A stretch of 64,000 nucleotides of DNA from Celeribacter litoreus (GCF_020165855.1 NZ_JAIUFY010000015.1:129316-193315), one strand, 5' to 3'; positions 26,444 to 36,284 are shown, numbered from the stretch's first letter. Program-made: numbers and translations. Notes: generated by a model from the sequence alone, not told the origin.

Positions 26444-27892
26444 ATGACAGACTTTCGCCCAATCGGATATGTGATCGGTGTTCTTGTCGCCTTTCTCGGG
26501 ATGACAATGATCATCCCGTTGGGCATCGATCTGCTTTACGGCACTGACGAGTGGCACGTCTTTTTTGAGGCGGGCATCTTTACCTTCATGTTCGGTGCCG
26601 CTCTCGCACTCGCGACGCAGAACGCGCACCAAAAAGGTCTGTCGATCCAGCAGATGTTCATCCTGACATCCGTGATCTGGCTCGTGCTGCCGATGTTCGG
26701 CGGCATCCCCTTTATCCTCGGCGCTACCGAAGCCTCTGTAACGGATGCCTTTTTCGAGGCTATGTCCGGGATGACCACGACAGGCTCCACGGTGTTCTCC
26801 GGTCTCGATGATTTGCCGGAGGGTTTGCTGCTCTGGCGCTCAATGTTGCAGTGGTTTGGCGGGGTCGGGATCATTGTTGTGGCGATGGTGTTCTTGCCGG
26901 AACTCAAGATCGGCGGGATGCAGGTGTTCCGCTCCGAGGCGTTCGATACGGATGGCAAAGTCCTCCCGCGCGCAGCCGAGATCGCCTCGCGGATTTCCGT
27001 GATCTATGTGGCGCTGACTGTGCTGTGTTTTCTCGCCTATCTCCTTGTAGGGATGGGCGTATTCGATGCGATCAACCACGCGCTCACGACGCTTTCGACG
27101 GGCGGCTTCTCGACGCGCGATGCGTCCTTCGGCGCATTTCAAGGGCCGGCGGAGTATGTGTCCGCCTTCTTTATGATCCTCGCCAGCCTGCCTTTCGTGC
27201 GCTACGTCCAGCTCTTGGCGGGGACGGCCAAGCCGTTCTGGCGCGATACGCAAATTCACGCCTATCTCGGGATCATCTTTGCGCTGACCATCGCATTCGC
27301 GATTTACCGCCTCATCGTGAATGACGACCATTTTGAACACTCCTTCCGCGAAGGGCTGTTCAACGTCACGTCCATCATCTCCGGCACAGGCTACGCCTCC
27401 GTCGATTATCAGCTCTGGGGCGCGTTTCCCGCGGTTGCCTTCTTCTTCATCGGCTTGATCGGCGGCTGCGCGGGGTCGACGGCCTGCTCGGTGAAGGTGT
27501 TCCGCTACCAGCTCCTCTGGGCCTCCATGCGGGCACAGATCCGCAAAATCCACAGCCCCCATGGTGTCTTTACGCCCCGCTATCAGGGGCGCCCTGTGAC
27601 AGAGGATGTTCTCTCCTCCGTGATGGCCTTCTTCTCGCTCTTCATTGTGAGCCTCGGCGTCACCTCTGTGCTGCTCGCGGCCACGGGTCTTGATGTGGTG
27701 ACGGCGATTTCGGGGGCTGCCACGGCTCTCGCCTGTGTGGGGCCAGGGCTTGGCGATATTATTGGCCCCGCTGGCAATTTCGAGACCATTAACGATCCGG
27801 CCAAATGGATTCTGGCGATTGCGATGCTGGTCGGGCGACTTGAGGTCATGTCCGTTTTCGCGCTGTTCACGATCCGGTTCTGGCGCGGCTAA
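26444..27892 (+). CDS. TrkH-family potassium uptake protein
   Basis: TrkH-type proteins are the membrane channel of the Trk potassium uptake system. This one has 482 residues and about ten to twelve hydrophobic segments. Four selectivity-filter segments are visible: MTTTGSTVF (about 98-106), TLSTGGFST, ISGTGYASVDY and CVGPGLGDI. The regulatory TrkA protein is not in this window. The ATG at 26444 is selected over an upstream frame from 26417. No strong ribosome site is visible. The gene is convergent with the pseudoprotease gene, and a hairpin terminator lies between them. Confidence 0.9.
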   Translation: MTDFRPIGYVIGVLVAFLGMTMIIPLGIDLLYGTDEWHVFFEAGIFTFMFGAALALATQNAHQKGLSIQQMFILTSVIWLVLPMFGGIPFILGATEASVTDAFFEAMSGMTTTGSTVFSGLDDLPEGLLLWRSMLQWFGGVGIIVVAMVFLPELKIGGMQVFRSEAFDTDGKVLPRAAEIASRISVIYVALTVLCFLAYLLVGMGVFDAINHALTTLSTGGFSTRDASFGAFQGPAEYVSAFFMILASLPFVRYVQLLAGTAKPFWRDTQIHAYLGIIFALTIAFAIYRLIVNDDHFEHSFREGLFNVTSIISGTGYASVDYQLWGAFPAVAFFFIGLIGGCAGSTACSVKVFRYQLLWASMRAQIRKIHSPHGVFTPRYQGRPVTEDVLSSVMAFFSLFIVSLGVTSVLLAATGLDVVTAISGAATALACVGPGLGDIIGPAGNFETINDPAKWILAIAMLVGRLEVMSVFALFTIRFWRG

Positions 27893-27898
27893 GGCGCA

Positions 27899-27929
27899 CA
27901 AAAAAGCCCCGCCGAAAGGCAGGGCTTTG
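27899..27929 (-). terminator. Intrinsic terminator between trkH and the pseudoprotease gene
   Basis: AAAGCCCCGCC pairs with GGCAGGGCTTT around a GAAA loop, with one mismatch. On the minus strand the stem is followed by TTTTTT, so it terminates the pseudoprotease transcript. On the plus strand the trailing T content is weak, but it may also stop trkH. Confidence 0.8.
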
Positions 27930-27962
27930 ATCTTATAAAGATGACGATCTCAGAGCGCGATC

Positions 27963-29702
27963 TCAGTTCCAGCAGTTCACGAGAACAGCGAGGTCGCGGC
28001 CAACGGAGACAAGCTCCTCGTCGGACATTTCGGACATGCCTTCGGTCGCGGTCATGACGATGCCATTCGCAGAGAGGAATTCCGCAATCTTCTCCATGTC
28101 GTAGGCAAAGGCCACATCTTCTGGCAGGGTGCGTGCGGTGTCGTCAGCCTGTGCAAGCATTCCGATCACAGAGCCTGCCCCGTTGAGGAGAGGACCGCCA
28201 GCTTCGCCCGGCAGCACCGTCATTGCGAGACGCAGCACATCCTGCTCGCCTGCGAGGCCCTCATGCTCTGCCATCAGCCCGTAGTTGAGTGTCGGTGCGC
28301 CGAGGCGGCCCTCGTAGGCGTAGCCAGCGACGGCGATTTCGGACTGAAGACGCGGCAGGGCGCTGTCGAATTTAGCGTAGGCCATCGGGGCCAACGACGC
28401 AGAGGGGGTCAGGAGGGCCATGCCGCCGTCAGCCATCGTGACAGTCGCCTCTACACCGTCATCCAGCGTGATCTTCTCACAGCTATCGACCAGCGACGCA
28501 TCCGTCAGAACGGAGCCTTTCGCATCGACATAGAAACCTGTGCCAGCCTTTTCCGGACGGCGGATTTCAAGGCCGGCCATCAGGTCGATGTCCTGTGCGG
28601 CGCCGTTCCCATAGGCATCCGGCAGGACACCATCCGTCGGTGTGAAAGAGGCTTTCATCGCGTTGAGCGCGATCTGGTGCCGCTTTTCGTCACCTGTTGG
28701 CCAGATGAGTGTCCAGCCTTTGACTGCGCCGTTCACCAGACGTGCTTCGGTGTGGGAGGTGAACTCCGCGTTGGTGCCGGTCAGCGAAAAGCTATCGCTG
28801 TTACGACCACGCGGGCCGTTCATGGGCACGATTTCGAGCGTCTGCATGATTTCGTAGAGTCCGCCGAGCGTCGCGGCGTCTCCGGTTTGGGAAATCAGCA
28901 TCACTTGAACGCCAGATCCGTCCTTCGCCGCGTATTTCGCGAATGGAGGGTTGTAGGCGTCAAACGCAATCATACCCATCGGCAAAGTGATGTCGATGCC
29001 CGCCGTCTCGTCGGAAATCGGGCTGAGAGAGAGGCTTTCCATCACGGAATTGTAGGCCGCGAGGAGTTCACCGCGTTGACGCGTTGTCAGAACGCCCGTC
29101 GGCTCATAGCCATTCGCGGTTTGCCAATCCGACATGGAGCGGCGCGTTCCGGGGCCGAATGCGCCGTCGATGGCGGATGTGTAGAACCCTTCGAATTGCA
29201 ACGCGACCTGAAGCGCCTCTCGCGCTGGGCGATCAAGCTCACGCTCGGACCGACGTGCTTCTGCCGGAGTTTCGTCAGGAACGATGATGGCCTCTTGGAC
29301 AACTTCTTCAACAGGTGCGGTTGTGGCAACGCTCGGCGTTTCCGGCGCAGGAGTGACAAGTGTTCCGATGTTCGCGCCAACAGGCCAATAGGCGTCACCA
29401 AAACGTTCGCCATCTGTGAGGTAGGCGTCACCCGGGATCAATTGTTGGATGCGCAACTGCTGACGGGCGGCCTCGGCTTCTACTTCGGTCGCGTAGGGGC
29501 CAACCGCGATGGCGTGCCAACGACCTGGGAGCTCAAAGCCGACAACATTCGGGAGTTCGGTCGCATAGCGACGCGCGGCCTCGGTTGCCGCTGTCAGGCT
29601 CGGTTGGGCTTCAATTTGAATCCACTGTTCTGCGTGCAGTGCGGTCGACAGAAGAAGCGAGGCACTCAGACCCAGCGTGGCGACGTGAAAAGACCTTTTC
29701 AT
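27963..29702 (-). CDS. Secreted SPOR/peptidoglycan-binding protein with degenerate trypsin-like domain
   Basis: A 579-residue secreted protein. It has a signal peptide (about 1-24), a SPOR-like repeat region (about 25-105; WIQIEAQPSL, RWHAIAVGPYAT) and a peptidoglycan-binding domain 1 (about 158-213; REALQVALQFEGFYTSAIDGAFG). A trypsin-like fold (about 385-560) follows. In active members the catalytic motifs are TNxHV and GNSGGP. Here they read TDASLV (S403 where His is expected) and GEAGGP (A501 where the nucleophilic Ser is expected). So the protease domain is probably inactive and may bind peptides or partners at the cell wall. The ATG has an AAAGGG site. It is divergent from glyQ. Confidence 0.82.
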   Translation of the reverse strand: MKRSFHVATLGLSASLLLSTALHAEQWIQIEAQPSLTAATEAARRYATELPNVVGFELPGRWHAIAVGPYATEVEAEAARQQLRIQQLIPGDAYLTDGERFGDAYWPVGANIGTLVTPAPETPSVATTAPVEEVVQEAIIVPDETPAEARRSERELDRPAREALQVALQFEGFYTSAIDGAFGPGTRRSMSDWQTANGYEPTGVLTTRQRGELLAAYNSVMESLSLSPISDETAGIDITLPMGMIAFDAYNPPFAKYAAKDGSGVQVMLISQTGDAATLGGLYEIMQTLEIVPMNGPRGRNSDSFSLTGTNAEFTSHTEARLVNGAVKGWTLIWPTGDEKRHQIALNAMKASFTPTDGVLPDAYGNGAAQDIDLMAGLEIRRPEKAGTGFYVDAKGSVLTDASLVDSCEKITLDDGVEATVTMADGGMALLTPSASLAPMAYAKFDSALPRLQSEIAVAGYAYEGRLGAPTLNYGLMAEHEGLAGEQDVLRLAMTVLPGEAGGPLLNGAGSVIGMLAQADDTARTLPEDVAFAYDMEKIAEFLSANGIVMTATEGMSEMSDEELVSVGRDLAVLVNCWN

Positions 29703-29931
29703 GTATACCCTTTAAATTATTCGGCACACCTCAACATATGGTGGCCCATTGTTCGTTTCTAAAAAGCAAACAATACAGATTTGAGGATCAGGTCAATATT
29801 TGCGCAGGATCGACGTCAGGGTTTCGCAGCGGTGCCGCATTTCTGTCGCAGGCGCCCTGTTGTGATTGACGCTCCCGTCGGGCTTGGATAGGGATAGCCC
29901 CGCAATTCACGCCCCCATTCGAAGGCCCGTC

Positions 29932-30873
29932 ATGTCCGAGATCGTCGACAAACCGCGCTCCTTTCAGGAGATCATCCTTCGCCTGATGACCTATTGGGCC
30001 TCAAAAGGCTGCGCTGTCCTTCAACCCTATGACATGGAAGTGGGGGCCGGGACCTTTCACCCTGCCACGACCCTGCGTTCTTTGGGCTCGACCCCGTGGG
30101 CCGCAGCCTATGTGCAGCCGTCGCGCCGTCCGACGGACGGGCGCTATGGGGAAAACCCGAACCGTCTTCAGCACTATTATCAGTATCAAGTGCTCATCAA
30201 ACCGTCGCCGCCGGATCTTCAGGAGCTCTATCTTGGCTCGCTCAAAGCCATCGGGATCGACACCGATCTGCACGACATCCGTTTCGTCGAAGACGACTGG
30301 GAGAGCCCGACGCTCGGCGCATGGGGTCTCGGTTGGGAGGTTTGGTGCGACGGGATGGAAGTCAGCCAGTTCACCTACTTCCAGCAGGTCGGCGGTCATG
30401 ACTGTAAACCGGTCTCCGGCGAGCTGACCTACGGTCTCGAACGTCTGGCCATGTATGTGCTCGGCATTGACCACGTGATGGACATGCCGTTCAACGATCC
30501 GGATGCGCCGATCGCGCTCACCTACGGGGACGTGTTCAAGCAGACCGAAGAAGAATATTCGCGCCATAACTTCGATGCGGCCAACACTGAAAAGCTGCTG
30601 ACCGAGTTCGAACGCGCCGAGGCAGAGTGTCATGCGCTTCTGTCCGAACCAGCGGACGATCCGAAAACCGGCAAGCGCATCATCATGGCGCACCCGGCCT
30701 ATGACCAGTGCATCAAGGCCAGCCACCTGTTCAACCTGCTCGACGCGCGCGGTGTGATCTCCGTGACCGAGCGACAGGCCTACATCGGTCGCGTGCGCGC
30801 GCTCGCGAAAGCCTGCGCGGATGCGTTCGTTCAGACCGAAGCGGGCGGGTTCACCGCCGAGGCAGCCGAGTAA
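29932..30873 (+). CDS. glyQ: Glycine-tRNA ligase alpha subunit
   Basis: GlyQ is the alpha (catalytic-core) subunit of the alpha2beta2 glycyl-tRNA synthetase. The 313-residue product has the typical class II features: [42 protein letters not shown] and the [23 protein letters not shown] region, and later [17 protein letters not shown] 29932 gives the normal N-terminus; a longer frame from 29866 is not conserved. The stop overlaps the start of the DUF6446-like gene by one base (TAATG), and glyS follows 2 nt after that gene, so the three form one transcript. Confidence 0.96.
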   Translation: MSEIVDKPRSFQEIILRLMTYWASKGCAVLQPYDMEVGAGTFHPATTLRSLGSTPWAAAYVQPSRRPTDGRYGENPNRLQHYYQYQVLIKPSPPDLQELYLGSLKAIGIDTDLHDIRFVEDDWESPTLGAWGLGWEVWCDGMEVSQFTYFQQVGGHDCKPVSGELTYGLERLAMYVLGIDHVMDMPFNDPDAPIALTYGDVFKQTEEEYSRHNFDAANTEKLLTEFERAEAECHALLSEPADDPKTGKRIIMAHPAYDQCIKASHLFNLLDARGVISVTERQAYIGRVRALAKACADAFVQTEAGGFTAEAAE

Positions 30874-31400
30874 TGAACGGCAAGCTGGTCGCAGGAGGGA
30901 TCGTCGTGTTAGCCACCGTCTTCGGGATCGGGCTATATTACAGCACGGTCTATGCCCATTATGAGCCGCTGGACGCCTCTCTGGAGTCCTCGCGGATCAC
31001 TGTGACCACGTTCGAAGGTCTCGAAGAAGACCTGTTGGCCGAAGCTCTCACCGGCATCGACGGCTCCAGCAGCCCGATCAAATACCGCGCCTGTTTTGAA
31101 ACGCCGCTCTCTTTGGCAATGATGACCGAAACCTTCGTGCCCTATGACAAGCCCGCGCCGCTGATCGCGCCGAACTGGTTCGAATGTTTCGACGCCAAAG
31201 CGATTGGTGCCGATCTGGAGGCAGGCAAAGCCGTCGCCTTCATGGGCGCTGAGAATTTCACCTATGGCATTGACCGCGTGATCGCCGTTTATCCGGATGG
31301 CCGCGGGTATGCCTGGAACCAGATTAACTCTTGTGGCGAGGCCGTATTTGACGGCGATCCCGCCCCCGTGGGCTGTCCGCCCGCTCCTGAAGGAAACTGA
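30873..31400 (+). CDS. DUF6446-like membrane-anchored protein inserted between glyQ and glyS
   Basis: This 175-residue protein has one N-terminal membrane helix (about 4-22) and a soluble region with four cysteines. I recall it as DUF6446, a family found in Rhodobacterales between glyQ and glyS, with no known function. It is coupled to glyQ by a TAATG overlap and lies 2 nt from glyS. The soluble part, with a VAFMGAENFTYGIDRVIAV segment, is probably periplasmic. Its position in the operon is conserved enough, in my memory, to be unlikely to be accidental. Confidence 0.72.
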   Translation: MNGKLVAGGIVVLATVFGIGLYYSTVYAHYEPLDASLESSRITVTTFEGLEEDLLAEALTGIDGSSSPIKYRACFETPLSLAMMTETFVPYDKPAPLIAPNWFECFDAKAIGADLEAGKAVAFMGAENFTYGIDRVIAVYPDGRGYAWNQINSCGEAVFDGDPAPVGCPPAPEGN

Positions 31401-31402
31401 CC

Positions 31403-33631
31403 ATGCCCGATTTGCTGATTGAGCTCTTCTCCGAAGAAATCCCGGCGCGCATGCAAAAACGCGCGTCCGAGGACCTGAAAAAACTCATCACCGACGGTTT
31501 GGTCGAGGCCGGTCTGACCTATGCCTCCGCAGGCGCCTTCGCGACCCCGCGCCGTCTGGCTCTGTCTGTCGAAGGACTGCTCGCAGAATCTCCGACCACG
31601 GTCGAAGAACGCAAAGGTCCCCGCGTCGATGCACCGGAAAAAGCGCTCGAAGGCTTCCTGCGTGGTGCTGGCGTGTCTAAAGACGACCTCGAAATCCGCG
31701 ACGAGAAAAAAGGTCAGGTCTACTTCGCAAAGATCACCAAGCCGGGCCGCCCCGCCGCAGAGATCATTTCCGAAGTGCTCGAAAAAAACGTCCGTAACTT
31801 CCCGTGGCCGAAATCCATGCGCTGGGGCTCCGGTAGCCTGAAATGGGTGCGTCCGCTGCACTCGATCCTCTGCATCCTCTCCGCTGAGGATGGTGTTGAG
31901 GTCGTTCCTGTCGATATCGACGGGATCACATCGGGCAACACCGCGTTCGGGCACCGCTTTATGTCGCCAGTGACATTCACCGTGAACTCGTTTGACGACT
32001 ACGCGGCGAAGCTCAAAAAGAACTACGTCGTCCTCGATCCCGCCGAACGCGCGGATCACATCTGGCATGACGCGACGAACCAAGCGTTTGCGCAGGGTCT
32101 CGAAGTCGTTGAGGACAAAGGTCTGTTGGCCGAGGTTGCAGGGCTTGTTGAGTGGCCGGTCGTTCTCATGGGCGATATCGGTGCCGACTTCCTCGAACTG
32201 CCGCCAGAGGTGCTCCAGACCTCCATGAAAGAGCACCAGAAGTTCTTCTCCGTGAAGAACCCGAAAACGGGCCGCATCGAGAAATTCGTCACCGTTGCCA
32301 ACCGCGAAACTGCGGACCACGGCGCGACGATCCTCGCGGGGAACCAGAAAGTGCTCTCCGCACGTCTCTCGGACGCCAAGTTCTTCTGGGAAAACGACAT
32401 TCGCACCGTTGAGCGCCATGGCCTCGAAGCTATGTCGGCTCCGCTCGCCAACGTGACCTTCCACAACAAGCTTGGCTCGCAAGGTGCGCGTATTTCCCGC
32501 ATCGCAACGCTGGCTGCACAACTCGCGCCGGTCGTGGGTGCGGACGCGAAGGAGGCCACGCTCGCCGCGAAAGTGGCGAAAGCCGACCTTTCCTCCGAGA
32601 TGGTTTATGAGTTCCCCGAGCTGCAAGGCATCATGGGCCGCTACTACGCCAAGAAAGCCGGTCTGTCCGATGCCGTCGCCGACGCTTGCCGCGATCACTA
32701 CTCGCCGCTCGGTCCGAGCGACGATGTGCCGACCGAAGCGGTCTCTGTTTCCGTCGCTCTGGCGGACAAACTCGACACGCTCACCGGTTTCTGGGCCATC
32801 GACGAAAAACCGACGGGCTCCAAAGACCCGTTTGCCCTTCGCCGTGCCGCGCTCGGTGTGATCCGTCTCCTGATCACCAACGACGTGCGCGTGTCTCTGA
32901 GCCGTTTCTTCGACACCCAACTCCTCGCGCACAAGATTGCTGTCGCGGATGAGAACGATGGTGTGATCGATACGTTGAAAGAAATCCTCGACGAGATTGC
33001 AGAGCATGGTGTGTTCGGGGCCGCGCTTGAGGCCATTTCCGACAAGCTCGACGAGAACTCCGTCGACGCCGTGAATGCAGCAGCAGGCGATCTGCCGAGC
33101 GCGTCTGCGGACTTGCTTTCGTTCTTCCACGACCGTCTGAAGGTCTTCCTCCGTGATCAGGGTGTCCGCCACGACGTGATCGACGCCTGCCTCGCAATGC
33201 CGTCGTCCGATGACATCACGCTACTGGTCAAGCGTGCGACTGCGCTTCAGGCGATGCTTGATACCGAAGACGGCACCAACCTCATCCAAGGCTTCAAACG
33301 CGCGAACAACATCCTCACGCAGGCTGAGGAAAAGGACGGCGTTGAATACAGCTTCGGTGCGGATATCAAGTTTGCAGAAACCGAAGAAGAGAAAGCTCTC
33401 TTTGCAGCACTCGACGCAGCAGAGGCGAAGATTTCTCCGGCGATGGCAGACGAGAACTTCACCGACGCGATGGCTGCAATGGCCGAGATGCGCCCTGCAG
33501 TCGATGCGTTCTTTGAGGCCGTTCAGGTGAACGCAGACAACGATATCGTGCGTCGGAACCGCCTTAACCTCTTGGGCCGCATTCGGGACATTTGTCTGTC
33601 GGTCGCCGACCTGACGAAGATTGAAAGCTGA
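31403..33631 (+). CDS. glyS: Glycine-tRNA ligase beta subunit
   Basis: GlyS is the beta subunit of glycyl-tRNA synthetase and is needed for tRNA recognition. The 742-residue product starts MPDLLIELFSEEIPARMQ, with the conserved KGPRVDAPEKALEGFLRGAG, FPWPKSMRWG, EVLQTSMKEHQKFFSV and MGRYYA segments. The HD-type region is followed by a C-terminal anticodon-binding-like part. Normal length. It is the third gene of glyQ-DUF6446-glyS. Confidence 0.96.
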   Translation: MPDLLIELFSEEIPARMQKRASEDLKKLITDGLVEAGLTYASAGAFATPRRLALSVEGLLAESPTTVEERKGPRVDAPEKALEGFLRGAGVSKDDLEIRDEKKGQVYFAKITKPGRPAAEIISEVLEKNVRNFPWPKSMRWGSGSLKWVRPLHSILCILSAEDGVEVVPVDIDGITSGNTAFGHRFMSPVTFTVNSFDDYAAKLKKNYVVLDPAERADHIWHDATNQAFAQGLEVVEDKGLLAEVAGLVEWPVVLMGDIGADFLELPPEVLQTSMKEHQKFFSVKNPKTGRIEKFVTVANRETADHGATILAGNQKVLSARLSDAKFFWENDIRTVERHGLEAMSAPLANVTFHNKLGSQGARISRIATLAAQLAPVVGADAKEATLAAKVAKADLSSEMVYEFPELQGIMGRYYAKKAGLSDAVADACRDHYSPLGPSDDVPTEAVSVSVALADKLDTLTGFWAIDEKPTGSKDPFALRRAALGVIRLLITNDVRVSLSRFFDTQLLAHKIAVADENDGVIDTLKEILDEIAEHGVFGAALEAISDKLDENSVDAVNAAAGDLPSASADLLSFFHDRLKVFLRDQGVRHDVIDACLAMPSSDDITLLVKRATALQAMLDTEDGTNLIQGFKRANNILTQAEEKDGVEYSFGADIKFAETEEEKALFAALDAAEAKISPAMADENFTDAMAAMAEMRPAVDAFFEAVQVNADNDIVRRNRLNLLGRIRDICLSVADLTKIES

Positions 33632-33635
33632 TTGA

Positions 33636-33658
33636 GGGCCTGCCAGGTTGGCGGGCCC
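33636..33658 (+). terminator. GC-rich hairpin after glyS
   Basis: GGGCCTGCC (33636-33644) pairs with GGCGGGCCC (33650-33658), one T-G pair, 5-nt loop. No strong T-run follows, so it may be a weak terminator or a transcript-end stabiliser. Confidence 0.5.
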
Positions 33659-33740
33659 CGCTTCAATTTAGCGCGCGTTAAGGTTAACGGTTGCGCTCTC
33701 ATAGGGCAGGGAAGTAATCTGCACCAAAGGGAGTGCCGCA

Positions 33741-36284
33741 GTGCAGCAAGAGAGCGATATCCTCGGGTTTACCCGAATCCGGCGCGTGGCGCCAATTGCC
33801 GTAGAGACCCATGGCGGGCGGGCAAAATGTTTGCAGCGCTTGATCCGTCTTGATCTGCCGGTACCTGAAACCGTTGCTCTCTCCTTTGATGCTGTTCACA
33901 GGCTCGCCGAGGGGCAGTCTTTTGATATGAAGTCTCTCCTGCGCGTTTTCCCTGATGGGACGCTCCTATCCGTGCGCCCGTCCTCGGAGGATCCCGATTG
34001 GGGCGGCCCCGGCGCCGTGCTCAATATCGGGATGAACGATCAGCGGCATGCAGAGCTGACCAATACCCACGGGCCTGATACGGCAGACAAACTCTATCTG
34101 CGCTTTGTCCAAACCTATGCGGTGCATGTCGAGCGCCTCGATCCCGAACTTTTCGAATTTGATGCCGATGTGCCGGCCGCACAGGCGCTGAAATCCGCGC
34201 TTGATGCGCATGAGGACGAGACCGGAGAGCCCTTCCCGCAAGAGGCGCATGTGCAACTCGGTCAGGTGCTACGCTCCATGGCGCGGGCTTGGGAGGGGAC
34301 GACGGCAAGATTGCTGCGGCAGGCCAAGGGCGCCCCTGCAGATGCTGGCCTAGGTTTGATCGTTCAAGCGATGTCTCTCGGCCTCGGGCCGGGGGAAAGC
34401 GGAGCTGGTGTCATGCAGCTCATTGACGCCGGAACGGGTGAGCCGACAATCAAGGGGCGCTATCTGCGCCAGTCACAAGGCCGCGCTGCACTCGACATGT
34501 CTTCCAAGGCGATGTTCCTGACGAAAGATCCGCGCGGTCTGTCCCTTGAAGACGAGCAGCCGGAGCTTTTTGCGAAGGTCCTCGAAATGACCCGCCTGTG
34601 TCGTGCGCGCCTACGTGAGGAGATGCAGGTCGAGTTCACAGTCGCCAATGGCAAACTTTCGATCCTCGACGCCGTTCGTGTGCCTCGATCGACACGTGCG
34701 GGACTTCGTGCTGCCGTGCAATTGGCCGAAGAGGGTGTCATCTCGCGCGAAGAAGCGATCTGTCGCGTGCCTGCACGTGCGCTGACCGAGCTTTTGCACC
34801 AGCAGGTCGACCCGTCCGCGAAGCGCCAGGTCATCGCCAAAGGGATCGCCGCCTCGCCGGGCGGTGCGGTTGGTCGCATCGTCTTTAGCTCCTCTGTCGC
34901 GCAAACCTATGAAGCGCGCGGCGAGCCCTGCATTCTTGTGCGTCGCGAGACCACGCCGGAAGATATTCGCGGCATGCATTCCTCGGTCGGGATTTTGACC
35001 GAACGAGGTGGTGTGACGTCGCACGCAGCCGTGATCGCCCGCGGGATGGGGGTGCCATGTGTTGTGGGCGCATCCATCCGCATCGACTCGCGCGCCAAAC
35101 GTTTGAGCCTGCCGGATGGGCGTCGGCTCTCGGAGGGCGAACTCCTGACCCTGGACGGGTCCAACGGTGAGGCGCTCCTCGGTGAGGTCAAACTGATGCC
35201 GCCTGTGAAGGATCACTGGTATCTGCAGTTGATGGAGTGGGCTGACGCAATTCGCGACATCGGTGTGCGCGCGAATGCCGACACGCCTGCGGATGCAGCG
35301 CTCGCTCGGAACTTCAAAGCGCAAGGCATCGGCCTTTGCCGGACAGAGCATATGTTCTTCGAAGGTGATCGTCTGACCGTGATGCGTGAAATGATCTTCG
35401 CCTCTCAGCACGAAGACCGCGCAGAGGCGCTCGCGCGTCTATTGCCGATGCAGCGCTCCGACTTTATCGAACTGTTCCGCATCATGGAGGGCCTGCCGGT
35501 CTGCATCCGTCTGCTTGACCCGCCCCTTCACGAATTCCTGCCCGCGCACCGCGAAGGGGTGAAGGAACTCGCGGAGGCGCTCGACTTGCCGCTGTCTGAT
35601 GTGACGCGGCGGATTGACTGGCTGTCCGAATACAACCCGATGCTTGGGATGCGTGGCGTGCGGCTCGGGATTACATTCCCGGAAATCTACGAGATGCAGG
35701 CCCGCGCCATTTTCGAGGCCACGATTGAGGCGTCGAAACTTGGGGATGCTGTTGTGCCTGAGGTGATGATCCCGCTGGTGTCTGCGCAGCGCGAGGTCGA
35801 GCTCGTGAAAACGCGCATCGACGCCGTTGCTGCGGCTGTGCGGAACGAGACGGGGAAAGATTTCACCTACCGCCTCGGCGTCATGGTCGAAACGCCGCGC
35901 GCGGCCTTGCGCGCGGGAGATATTGCGAACAATGCGGCTTTCCTGTCGTTCGGCACAAACGACCTGACCCAAATGGCCTACGGTCTGTCCCGAGATGATG
36001 CCGGGCGCTTCATGGGGGCCTACGTTCAGCAAGGCGTCTATCCGGAAGATCCGTTCCATATGCTCGACTTCGAGGGGGTCGGTGAGTTGCTCCAAATCGG
36101 CGCGGAACGGGGTCGCAAAACACGCCCCGATCTCACTGTGGCAGTCTGCGGTGAGCATGGCGGCAACCCCGAATCAATCGCGTTCTGTCGGGCCGCGGGA
36201 TTCGATTATGTGTCCTGTTCGCCCTTCCGGGTGCCCGTTGCGCGCCTCGCGGCTGCGCAACTTGTTGCTGCAGATGCAAAATAA
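33741..36284 (+). CDS. PPDK-like phosphotransferase with degenerate ATP-grasp domain
   Basis: This 847-residue protein is colinear with pyruvate phosphate dikinase. The phosphohistidine domain has ERGGVTSHAAV with His428. The PEP/pyruvate barrel has GIGLCRTEHMFFE, LRLLDPPLHEF-type and NPMLGMRGVRLG motifs. The C-terminal catalytic Cys826 lies in YVSCSPFRVP. By contrast, the ATP-grasp half is altered. The GGKG loop reads GGRA, the AFTRNPSTGE segment reads MQLIDAGTGE, and the LQTR motif reads LDAV, while SVRPSS and VRVPRSTR keep Arg residues. So the His and PEP domains look intact, but ATP use is uncertain. GTG 33741 follows an AAGGGAG site. Confidence 0.85.
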   Translation: MQQESDILGFTRIRRVAPIAVETHGGRAKCLQRLIRLDLPVPETVALSFDAVHRLAEGQSFDMKSLLRVFPDGTLLSVRPSSEDPDWGGPGAVLNIGMNDQRHAELTNTHGPDTADKLYLRFVQTYAVHVERLDPELFEFDADVPAAQALKSALDAHEDETGEPFPQEAHVQLGQVLRSMARAWEGTTARLLRQAKGAPADAGLGLIVQAMSLGLGPGESGAGVMQLIDAGTGEPTIKGRYLRQSQGRAALDMSSKAMFLTKDPRGLSLEDEQPELFAKVLEMTRLCRARLREEMQVEFTVANGKLSILDAVRVPRSTRAGLRAAVQLAEEGVISREEAICRVPARALTELLHQQVDPSAKRQVIAKGIAASPGGAVGRIVFSSSVAQTYEARGEPCILVRRETTPEDIRGMHSSVGILTERGGVTSHAAVIARGMGVPCVVGASIRIDSRAKRLSLPDGRRLSEGELLTLDGSNGEALLGEVKLMPPVKDHWYLQLMEWADAIRDIGVRANADTPADAALARNFKAQGIGLCRTEHMFFEGDRLTVMREMIFASQHEDRAEALARLLPMQRSDFIELFRIMEGLPVCIRLLDPPLHEFLPAHREGVKELAEALDLPLSDVTRRIDWLSEYNPMLGMRGVRLGITFPEIYEMQARAIFEATIEASKLGDAVVPEVMIPLVSAQREVELVKTRIDAVAAAVRNETGKDFTYRLGVMVETPRAALRAGDIANNAAFLSFGTNDLTQMAYGLSRDDAGRFMGAYVQQGVYPEDPFHMLDFEGVGELLQIGAERGRKTRPDLTVAVCGEHGGNPESIAFCRAAGFDYVSCSPFRVPVARLAAAQLVAADAK

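Noticed and set aside
31289-33172. 627-codon minus-strand frame opposite glyS
   Set aside because: Antisense to a well-identified synthetase gene, with no ribosome site or domain.
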